A DNA stretch of 64,000 nt, taken from assembly GCF_902713425.1 (NCBI RefSeq), contig NC_081196.1, positions 3,403,591 to 3,467,590 on the forward strand, read 5' to 3'. This DNA comes from Acipenser ruthenus. Lineage: Eukaryota > Chordata > Actinopteri > Acipenseriformes > Acipenseridae. The notes under the pieces are model-generated. The model was given only the letters and a program-made list of their open reading frames with translations. It was not told the origin of the DNA and ran no database searches. Positions 12,801 through 23,764 of this stretch are shown piece after piece. The stretch's first letter is position 1; every line of letters starts with the position of its first letter. The translations under genes were made by a program, and so were the position numbers.

Positions 12801-15800
12801 ATGTCTAAACAGGTAAGTGCACAGGTCATTACATTTCTCACCAAAACATGGAGCTGAACACCGCTAGAATTTCATTAAATCTCCTGATTTCAGAAACGTT
12901 GCATTTCAGATGATATAAAGGATGAAGAGGTCGCCGTCATTTCTGTGGATGTTTTAAGTAAAATAAAGCACTGGTTGGTAGGTTGTTGCAACCTTTTCAG
13001 TTTGATCTAACTGGGCTCGTGTCTGTCCTCTCTGCAGGGTTCCCAAGGTTACGACTTTCTGTCCGGGGAGGAGGAGTCCAAAGGGGTTTTGTCGAGGTCC
13101 GATGTGCTCAACAGTGTGGACAATGCGGGAGACAGGTATGCTTCTAAAGTGTGCAAATTATATTAACACATTACAGCCGTAACAGAGGTCTGTATCGTCT
13201 GTATCGTGACACAACACCAAAGACACAACAGCGCAGCTCACTGCAGCTCACCAAGTGCTGCTTGAAGTGTTTTAAATGTACATACTCTTCCTAGCTCGTT
13301 TTTGTTTTTGTATGCCTTATAAATCAGTGTTTTGTTTGTGCCTTTCTGGCCGTGGGAGTTCTCATTATAAGTTTAATCTCGGTGTTGTTTTTTCCTCCCC
13401 GTATTAGATGGGATGGCGATGCTGCTGCTAGGATCATTGGAGGATGCTGGAGATCCTATAGGGATAAAAGGCTGTTCCGTCTCCTGAAACACACAGTGTG
13501 CGCAGCGGTAAATTCAGTGATGTGCTTCTTACTGCACAGACACCCCAAGACATGGAGAGACTGGACTGATAGCGGGATCCCTCTGACCTGCTGTTAACTG
13601 CATTCTAAAGGGTTTGCAGCTGAGCTGTGAAATATCCTTCATCGTTATTAATACAGAGCAGGGAGACAGTGCTGGAGTCCCCTGTGATCCATGCATTCAC
13701 TGCATTTCAAGGGTTTGTTTAATTCAGGCATGATTATCATTGCAATGAAATGTAGCTGGTTTGTGTTACAGAGGTACATTAGCCAATCTCTTTACTCCAA
13801 GTCATCATTAGCACTTTTTAATTTAGAAAGGACAGAGTAAAAGGCTTGCAAAAAGGCAGCAAATCAGACAACCATTGAAATATCGATGCTATATGATTTT
13901 TAAGCAAATAATAATACAACAAATAATTGCATCCTTTTAGATACACCTGCCTTGGGTAAATAGTCGTTGTTTCTTTCTCACTCACAGTGTCCCGTAATCA
14001 TATTCATTTTTATCCTAAAATGTGAGCTCTTTTAACTTGGGGGCGCTCTGCTTCTTCACAAACCACGTGGTCTGTTCACCTCCAAGCTTCTTGCCTCTCT
14101 GTCACTCTAAACACAGACTCCTGCTGCGACCAGGAGGTTGTGAATGAAGGGAGTCCTCATGACATGTTACAGGACATCTCCAGCTGTATGAGGCACCTCT
14201 CTACAGCACTGCACTCAGATTCAGATTCTGCGCCTGTTTAAACCCAACAGCCTTGATTGTCTTTTCTTAGGAACACTGCCTGACCTACGAAATCATAAGA
14301 AAGGTCAGCCCATCAGAAGCAGAGCTTTTAAAGGACCGTAGCATGCAGTGCAAGGTTAGATTCAGGTAAGGGCTGTGTTGTACTTACTGAGCTAGCTATC
14401 TGTACTGCAGCTTAGGGGGTTTCATTTCATCGCCTAGCCCCTTCATAGGATGTGGCTGCTATGAATGTGCAACAAAAACTGCACATTTTGGATTACTACC
14501 CTCCCCCATTGCAAAGTTGTTTTTACTTTATATGATAAAGCTACTGGAATAAACAATACTTGCTTAGCCTTTATTCTTTATTAAATGCAATCCCTGTTTC
14601 GCATTCTTCATAGTGCCACACCTATAGCAAATGATCCTCAGTGGCAGTGAAGACAGACAGTGGCACTACAGTGGCAATGCAATGGTTCTGTACTAAGGAA
14701 TCAAGGGTAGCTTTCGGGCAGGGACAATTGGAAGGCAGGGTAGAGTGGTACCACAGTGGGATGAACTGCTGCATACTGGTATTTCATTGTGGTAGCCAGG
14801 CAGCAGACTAGTACCAGCGTGAGTCAGCGTGCAGGGCTTGTTCCAGATCTATTGTGTTTGCATTGCAGTTCACACTGTGGATAATGACAGTCCTGCTGTC
14901 AGGGGGCTAATAGGGTTACTGTAAGGGAAACATTGACTGAGAAGAGTCTCTAACAGGACAGGATAAATACAATGGAGATGTTGGTGTTGGCTTGTTGCCC
15001 TATACAAGTTTTACCACAGTACGTTTGCACTGGAATTCTGCAGTTTTCCCATGCTTTTTCCATGACTGTGCTTTACAATACTGCTTTGGGATTTACAATG
15101 CTTAAGCTATGCTTTGCCTTTTACTGTGGTAAACTTTTCTAATGGTGCAGGGACTTCAGTTGTGTTTGACATTCTCTCCCTGAAACCCAGGTTTGCCGGG
15201 AGTGAGTTCCCTCCCATCATTGTGTTCAAAATCTTCCACAAAAGCGGAGGCCATGGAAACAAGTACATAACGGGGAAGAGAGCAATCCGCCCCGCGAGCG
15301 AGGTAATACCCCTGTGGCATATTCACTGTGTATCAGACAGGTCTCTGTACTCATGAGCCCTTCCCAAATGATCTTCATTGTCAATGCAGCCGCGGCACTG
15401 CAGCAGCAAGGCAATGGTTCTGTACTGATGGGCGATGGTAGCACAGGGGTAACTGCAGTGGGATGGGGCTGCCACTCATACTGTGGGGCACACTTGAAAA
15501 TCAGTTTTGTTTGCTATTAAATCAGACCGAGAGAAGGGATTAGTACTGAACTGCTGTTAATACAAACGCTGCAGGTAGAAAACCCCAGATCTGACTGCGT
15601 ATTCGTTAGCTAACCCTGCTTAGTTTCAGTAGCTGTGGTTTAGGGTTACTTACAGCCCTCTCGGGTATATTGTTTGTTTGAAAGCTGCACACAATTCATT
15701 CACTGCTTGTTTTATTGCTCGCTATGGGTTTTCTTCTGTGTCATTCAATTACCAGGCAGCAGTCGACGCGTGCAGAATGATGGGACACAGGAGGTTTTTT

Positions 15801-18577
15801 GATCAAATCATACTCGATGAAATTCAGCATCAAGGAAAGAAAATAGTGGATGAAATCGACGTGACCAGCCTGAAAGAATACATGCAGGTACAAGCATGGA
15901 TTTGAATCAGTGGACCCCAGCCTGTGGGCCATGAGTGTGCTGTTATTCTGCAGTTTTCACAGGGTTATACAGGGTTATAAGTATTTACCATAGTTTACAA
16001 TGTATATATCTTTTAATATTCTTTACCAAACCTCTCTGGACCTTACAGTTGGACTTAAGGGCGATACAATTGAAAATATTCTTATGTTCTTATGAATAAT
16101 GTTGGTGGCAACTCAGAGCTGAGTGAGTGTTAAACAGAGGACTTTGCACACCATTGCCTTCCATCAGCACCCAAATGTACCTCCACTCAGCTGTGTCCTT
16201 GGGTCCTGGTTTCAGTGCTCACCTTAAATAATTGGTTAGGGTTAACCTGGACAACTTTAAAGACTTCAATCAAATCCCTCCCCCTCCTCCTCCTGTAATT
16301 CTTCTGAACTCCCGGCTGTCTTCCCTGTTTGCAGTACGTCAGCCACCTGGATGAGATGCCAGCGTACTTGGGTGGCAGGGATAACTCGTGGAGGAAGCTG
16401 TCCTTGCAAGGGCTGCCCCGGACCACCATCATGTACGACATTGTGGAGTACGCAGAGACAGGCAGCCTGTCAGACAGGTTGAGGGGGGAGCTGCCAGGGC
16501 TGCTGGTGAGACCTCTCTCTCAGGACATGTTGCTTCTGCAGCTCACTGCCATCTCTAAGCTCAGGTATGACAAGGGGAGCAGTTCTCTTTGTGTCGTAGA
16601 CTTTACCTTGAGATTTTGTTTTCCCTTGCTAAGTTTCTTTTTTAAAACGTCCTCTCTTTCCACCCCTCACACCTCTACCCCACTCGTAATCCCTCACCAT
16701 TAACAGACTGATCCTAGATAAGGGTCAACTCATCACAACGGGTATAAAAATACTCATATGTACAGTTCTAAATGAGCACAATGAAGGATGCACTAGCAGA
16801 AACGTGTCTTCTTAACTTAGTTTCTTACAGTTTTAGATGATATTGCCTAAGCAGCATCACACAATGTATTGCAGGGTTCAATCAAAGTTACGGCTCTCTC
16901 GTTATTTCCCTGTTCAGTGCTGTTATGTAATCAGATTCCTCAGAGGCATGTTATCTATACATAAGTGTTTCATACCCCACTCCTTTAACAAAAGAAAGCT
17001 GGGAAAAGGTCAAATCCTCTCGTTGACTGTCCTGTCTGGTCTGTTTAAATCCAATGGGCTGTTAGATTGTGAAGGAGCGAGGTGGGCAAGCATATTAGCA
17101 CTAATATGGCTCCCCACCAACAAGGAGTCTTTTCAGAAGCCAATTAGTGCTGCAAATAATTTTGAATTACAGTATCACACCGAACACACATAGCACATGT
17201 TAAACAACTAAGAAGTTAAATATTAGGAATCTGTGGATGACTTAAAATATCCCTTTGAGGATCTAAGCCATGACAGGTGTAAGACCGCTAACTGTTGTGA
17301 TTGAAATAACACCCTCCCTGGCATCTTACAATATATTTACACAATATTTTATACACTGAAGAGCCCATCAGCCCTGTTGAGTTATCCTGCTGTGCTACTT
17401 TAATGAAGAGCTGCCTGTGCTCTCTTCTCAGTTCTCCGCTCGTTCCTCAGAGCTCGATGGCCTCTGTCCACAGACCCACCCTGCGCTCCACTACCCCCCA
17501 GTGCTCGTCGCGGCGCTCGGACAGGGCCCGCCGGAAAGCAGCCAAGATGAGACGGCTCTACGGGCTGGACAGTGACCCGGCCGAGGTGAGTTACTGCACC
17601 TTGTGATTATCTGAAGCTTGTTTGCTTCCAATTCTCTGCATTTCTGCACCTCAGCACTGCCTGCTAGGATTCTCTCACACACAGCCTGGCAGAGCTGGTC
17701 CGCTGCTTACTCCAGATCCACCTCCAGTGAGTGAAGGAGGGCTTGTTAAACACCTTCAGCTGCTTTCACAGACCCCGATTAGCACTAATCTTGGACTACC
17801 TACAGGTAGAGTTGTCCTAGACTAGTGCTAGCCAGCCACAAGAAGCTGTTTGGAACATTTCAGTAAGGTACAGTTGTCCGTTTCCTAAATACTATGGCTT
17901 TCACTGCAGATGCAATTCCCCTTCATGCATGGCAAACTATATAGGCTTAATGTGTTGTTTCGATTACAATTGTACAGAAATTCTTACCTGTGCTGTATTT
18001 ATACATGTATGATTAAGACAAAGGATCTGTCAAATGTGTTATCTTTTTTTTTCTAAAGTATTTACCACAAATATATTGTTTTAGTTGGTATTGTTTCATT
18101 GTGCTTATTAAAGGGTAACTGCATCAAATTCCATTCAATGTGGCCCCAACTACTCTCCCTATATGAAGTGGAAGGGAGAAGTCAGTTCAGTGCCTGGTAG
18201 TTTCTCCAGGCAAGCTCAAAGCGTGCTAAAAACAGAGAAAGATAAAACATATATAACAATTCAATACTGAGGCAAGCCAGAATCATATCTTTAACAATTC
18301 AATATTGGTGCAAGCCAGAATCATTGCATTAAGTGGCATTTGAAGCCATTTACTCTTTAAATGATGATGACCTTAAACATTCCAGCATGAACAGGGTCAA
18401 ACAGACATTGACCCCGTGGTTCTGAGCTCCCGGACCCAGGAGGAATCAGAGCAGTGGGAAGAGGAGGCTGACAGACTGTACACCTGGACTCAAGAGCTTT
18501 CTTTAGAAGACCTTGGAGTGGCGTCGCCAGCCCACAACCTCCAGACACTGACTTCAGCCGTTATAAACGATAAATAA
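12801..18577 (+). CDS. CXorf58: CXorf58 homologue, uncharacterised protein with IQ-like segment
   Basis: The function is unknown. Ten exons join in phase: 12801-12812, 12894-12977, 13038-13135, 13408-13507, 14271-14365, 15191-15302, 15756-15887, 16335-16564, 17432-17585 and 18386-18577. They give 402 residues, against about 332 in human as I recall. Family blocks are LFRLLKHTVCAA, QCKVRFRF, FPPIIVFKIFHKSGGHG, NNSWRKL in diverged form (DNSWRKL), and MYDIVEYAETGSLSDRLR. An IQ-like segment at about residues 73-86 (RIIGGCWRSYRDKR) has Gly where calmodulin-binding IQ motifs have Gln. The C-terminus has a basic patch (RARRKAAKMRR), then an acidic Glu-rich stretch. The second exon (KRCISDDI...) keeps phase and splice sites but has no family match I remember, so it is the least certain. 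An AATAAA overlaps the stop (18573-18578). Confidence 0.88.
16188..16302 (-). mobile_element. CR1-like LINE fragment
   Basis: On the minus strand, the short reading RGRDLIEVFKVV followed by FKVSTETRTQGHS matches the C-terminal part of a CR1-type reverse transcriptase ORF, between the EQRR block and the TRGH block. It is a truncated fragment in CXorf58 intron 7. A nearby TTCTTATG-type tail at 16078-16094 may be another CR1 end. Confidence 0.6.
17760..17830. repeat. Short dispersed repeat, copy 1
   Basis: The words TTTCACAGACCCCGATTAG and CTTGGACTACCTA recur as TTTCACAGACCCTGATTAG and CTTGGACTACCTA at about 52880-52920, inside the hAT element of ZFX intron 7. This marks a small interspersed repeat. 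The family is unknown. It lies in CXorf58 intron 9. Confidence 0.5.
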
Positions 18578-19433
18578 AAATTATAGGTGGCTATATAAAG
18601 TCTTTTACTTTGGAGGTTTTCAACAACATAGAAAAACAAGTTTCTTTGTGCCAGATTAAAAAAAGAAACAAGTACAAATCCTGCTTGTTTTGCGCCTGTT
18701 CAGAGCAGGGAATGACTGAACAAATGACTGATTTCAGTGAGGCATTCATCCCGCCCCAACCTGCTTGAAAGGAATAATGGTGGTAATCACAGAGGAACAG
18801 CCATGCTGCTAAACACCTTGCAGACTTGTCACATCAATCCAGTACTGTCGTGGCTGGCAGTGAGAGTGTTATGGAGGGTGCTTCTCGTTTTACTGTCTGG
18901 TCTCTGCAGCTTGTCCTTAGTGTATTCTTCAATATTAAGTATTACTGACAATATATAAAATGTCACAAGGCTATATTGAACTATATGAACATTTATTTCT
19001 GGAAAGAAATGACACACCGTTCAAATGCCAGTGAACAATCAGCATGTAGTAAAGATATATAGATATTTCAGTCAGCTCTTTGTTTATTATTGTTTACCAA
19101 ATAAACCTCAAGTTGAGATTGTGAACAGTAAGGACGGGATGTTAGTAATTCTAAAACCCTAATTCTAACAGACTGCGCACTAGATACAAAATATATCACT
19201 TTGAACAGCAAAGAAGATGGAACTGTACAGAGACTGTTTGGCATTTTATATACATGATATTGACACTGATAAAAAAAACAAAAAACAAATTAACCTGAAA
19301 GAAAAGAGTACAGACTGGGATGTGTGAAATAACATTTAACAGTAACTTTTAAATGTGACTTTGCTTTTGATATTGTGTCTCAACTCTTCCAAGTGAAATA
19401 ATAAAAAAGAATCTAAAGGTTACCAGTAGGTTA

Positions 19434-19457
19434 CCCCCCCCCCCCCCCCCCCCCCCC
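19434..19457. repeat. Poly-C tract of 24 bases
   Basis: This is an uninterrupted run of 24 C on the plus strand in the CXorf58/KLHL15 spacer. Its length is also a likely assembly or sequencing uncertainty. Confidence 0.95.
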
Positions 19458-21440
19458 ACATTATTTTCTGGCAAAATATGAATAATAGAATTCCATTTTC
19501 CAAAGACATTATGGTGACAATTCTTAGTAGGCACCAGCTCATTATTAAAACGTGTTTAAGTGCCCAATGCATTTACAGTCATTGACAGATACTTTATATA
19601 TCGTCCACATTTTACTGATATTTAAATTTGCTTCTGTTTAATAGCTCATCATATGTGCCCTGTATGATTCAATGTTCTCATTTCTTCTTAGATTGTTATT
19701 TGCCAGGCTTACTAACTATTCCAGTAACGACTGCTTCTGAAAAGACTCCTCATGGCTGGCTGATGAGGAAACCAATCAGTGTTGCACAGGCTTTAGTGCC
19801 CAACGCCCTCGCTAGCGTGAGGTAGGCCAAGAAAAACATATATACAAACAAAGGAATAGGAGCCCTTTATCAGCCAAGGATGTGCTGACCTCCAGCTGCC
19901 AATCACTGGGGCCTTGTCACAACCAACTTAAAAGACGATTGTATCCAACGATCCGAGCAGAAACAGCAAGAGAGACTCATACAGAACACACACTGCAGAA
20001 CATGAACCAGGCAGGGTATTACACATTAGAGACAAGCAGGATATTACACATTAGGGAAAAGCTGATGATGTAAAGCATCCCTTTAAGTCTCTGGATTTAC
20101 TTTTCAATAACACATAATAACCATTCTCAACTCTTGCAACTAGTCAGTAGCATGAAAAGTACAGATATCCCCATACAGTAGTTTAGACAGCCGTAATTCC
20201 CCTTCTGAACATGCAATGAACCCAAGGCAATGCTAACATTGTTAAAAACAATAGAATAACAAATGTCACTACATGTACAGTACACTGCAGCACAGCTGTT
20301 TTAAAGCTGAAGGTAAATATACCATAGTTGCATTATTTTATTGGCATCACAAGCAGGGCCTGGTACCTGTTTTTCCAACACTTTCCAGGACTGGTCATTC
20401 AAGGCTACCTGCACAATTTACCTCATAATATTATGGAAACGCGGTACACACCTTGTTATTTAGGCAGCAGCTGATCAAGGAATCATTTTACAGAAAGACA
20501 CCAAACAGAAAATGATTATACTGTAAACTCTGCTGAAGTGATTTGGAGCACAAAGACAAAAGAACAGGTATGGCTACAAACAGAATGCAATCACCTGCCT
20601 GGGCTGTGAATGATCTTTTTTTGGGGTGGACCGTACAGCACTGGACAGGAATGTTAAATAAAGGATTCAGAGTATTTGTGCAGAAAACGCTGTTTCATGA
20701 GAACTTGTGGATAAACACTACAGGCAGAAGCAGAAACCAACCAAGACTTTCCAGGAATGCAAAGCAAAGTTTAGCATTTACTGTTAATAAAGAACCATGT
20801 GTTTACAAAGCTTTACATAAGATGAGGCTGCCAATCAAATAATGCATAATAACCTCATAGGCTTGTGTAAAGTTATCCATTGAATAACCAGTTAAAAGGC
20901 CTTGTTGCTAACATGTACCTGTATTTATCTAATTACCTTATTGTTGGATTCTGATTCCCCTCAGTTTGTCTCTTTCTGCTTTTAAAGAACTGTATTTATA
21001 GCAAAACAAAAAAATGTACAACAATTGGCAACAATATAAATAAACATAAAAAAATAAATTAATACAAAATATATGTAGCTAATACCAGTGGTTAACTACA
21101 AAAAATAAAACTGCAATACATAATATTTTTCATACAATTTAAGAGCAAAGGATCACTTTTCCCCCAGCACAGAGCTGATAAAGATACCTGCTTTTCTAAC
21201 GGTCTACAAGCTGGCAAGTTGTCCTACAAGTGATGGAAATATTGACTATGGAAGCTGTTTCACCATCATTAAACACTATCATGCTTTAACATTGATCACA
21301 TATCATGATGCTAAACAACATACTGAAGGCTGAAGTTGTAAAAATGTGGTGATGCCAGGGAGGAAAAATCTACTTCAAATGAGCAAAACAAGGGCTACAT
21401 GTAGGACTCTATACACATGGGGAAAATAGAAGAATGCAGC

Positions 21441-21560
21441 AATGGACAATAGACATTTCTGCAAATATACCCTATGAATATAGCTGTGGACAATAGACAT
21501 TTCTGCAAATATACCCTATGAATATAGCAGTGGACAATAGACATTTCTGTAAATTATACC
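21441..21560. repeat. 44-bp tandem repeat, about 2.6 copies
   Basis: The unit containing GGACAATAGACATTTCTGC and ATACCCTATGAATATAGC starts at about 21444, 21488 and 21532, giving a constant 44-bp period. The first two units are almost identical and the third is diverged and partial. Confidence 0.9.
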
Positions 21561-23764
21561 CGATGGTACTGTAGTTCCATTAAAGGTGAAAACAACTTTT
21601 ATAGTAAATAGTTATTTTGTGGCCGTCACTTGTAGGCAACATTCCCCAGCTCATAGACCCTTGTGCTTTTCTAAATAACATCCCAAAGATAAAGGAGCCA
21701 TGATAGAAGTATAAGCAGTGGTTCTCAGCTTTATTTTTAATACGGGAACCACTGTAGTGTTTCAGAACTTTTCCAGGGACCAAAGAAAGCAAACCTGCAT
21801 TGATACAGCAAACGAAAGCAGCCCTGTTATTGTACAGACTGTCGCCGTGATTGCTTCATTCTGCCATGAGAACGACAGACATGTATATTATTCGAAGTAG
21901 ATGGGCAAAAAGGAAGTAGTGTTAGGAGGCAGAGTCTGTTGAGTGTGTAGCAGAGTAACAGATTGCGTTTCTGGAACATGCAGTGGCCTTATTTAGGGAA
22001 TTTGTTCATGGATTTGAATTACAAAATAAGTTGTTGCAGCTGAAGTTTTTCAACAAGTGGGCACCCCCCCTATCATAATTACTAAGCTAAATGGCTTCTG
22101 TGTATGAACAAATATATACAACTTGCCATGGCATGGTAAAATATATTTGCTCTTGCTAACCTCTGACACTAAAAATGATTATTTTATTTTGCAAAATTTA
22201 CAGTTCAGCAGCATCCTAACACCACTGATCGGCTGGCATTGCTTTAAACGGTTTAGCCCTTTTAGAAAAATCATGGTATTGACATAGAAGGGTTTTTTTT
22301 TTCTTTGGGGGGTTTTGTAAGACGCTGGGTTGGCAGGTAAAGCAGCCATGCTACAAGAAATGCAGAGATTCATCTAACAACGCTTGAATTATCTTTCTAC
22401 TACATTAAGCTTGGATGAACAAGAGGTGTGTTAAAGAAATGGTAAAGAGCGCTACTGAATTATAAAACGGTTCCGACAACCTGATATTTCACTTTCCCTG
22501 CATGTTCACTGTTCTGTGTGCTGTACGCATAGGAAACTGCCCGCAGCATACACTTATCATGTCACAAGTCTGCAGGGAAAATGTTCTTTTTAAGCAATAC
22601 TCTCCAAATTACTGAATTACGTCGTCTTATTTTTATTCTGTTGCTTAAACGGTGCTTGAAAATGTGCTGGTTGCGTCAGCAGTTGCCATGAATCAGTCAC
22701 CTGTGTGTCGCGGACCGAAGATAAACCTCCGCAAGAAAGTAACGATAAGTAATTAGGCCTAATATATTTATTGCATTATAAAAAATGAAATGTCTGGCAC
22801 AGCTTAATTGACAGATTATTTTTAAACAAGAAACTTTAACATTATTTAACCTGAAGCTGAAATATTAAAAATTACACCGATTGTAGAAAAATAAAATAAT
22901 AATTTTGGGAGATCTTGAAGCCCATTCTGATCTCTGCAAAGTGACTCAATTTGAAACATTAACAGCCTAGTAGGGTCACAACCTCCTTTTATTTTTTGAA
23001 AAAACTAAATGAAAACCACTGTTTCTGCAAATGTTACTGTCAAAGTAAGCCAACAAGGCTCATTTGCATTTCTGTAACTAATTCCAGCCTTTGACATCTT
23101 TGTGGGGTACTTGGAGAAGGTGTCTGAAGTCCTAAATTGACTGTGTCTTAATATATACTAAGAATTGTAACCTGGTGCATGAGATCATTTTAATTTTATA
23201 TGTGTTCAATAATTCATTAAGTGTAGGGGTCAGGCATATTTGTAATTTGCTCCTTTGCCATTAAGTCTTATTTTCAAAGGCAAGTGCGCTGTCAGAATTA
23301 TTACAGATCTGCTGTAAACATTACTGGCCATTCGTAGAGCCCTGTTTAAATATAATGAAATATTAGATTACAGAAAGTGCTAATGTATGCCCAAGGAAAA
23401 CACAAATTAATCCCCACTCACTCAGATTTTTTGCTAAAGACTGTGACTATACCAGGCTGTTATTTAGGCTTCCTTAAACTGTAACTTTAGATACCTCTGC
23501 ACCTGAAGAAAGTCGGATGGGTATTTAACTGGATATTCCTGCTTTGTTTGTGAAAATGCATAAGATAAAATGTATGCTTCATCCCCCACAATAATAATGT
23601 AACAAACATAACATTTAGAACTCCCTAGCATTTTCATCTACCCAGTAAGCATTTCAGTCTTTGTGAACATAAAACGATTTCACTGTAAACGATATCTTCT
23701 CACTGTTTTTTTTTTTTTTTGTTAATGCCTTGAAGCGCTAAAGAGAAAGCGTGGACACTGATTC

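Larger units (their letters stand above)
18578..23764. other. Intergenic spacer between convergent CXorf58 and KLHL15
   Basis: This is 5.2 kb of AT-rich sequence without a convincing coding frame. It should contain the CXorf58 3' UTR at its left end and the KLHL15 3' UTR (minus strand) at its right end. KLHL15 has a long 3' UTR in mammals. Minus-strand AATAAA candidates, seen as TTTATT on the plus strand, occur near 18990 and 19083. A poly-C run (19434-19457) and a 44-bp tandem repeat (21441-21560) lie inside it. Confidence 0.55.
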
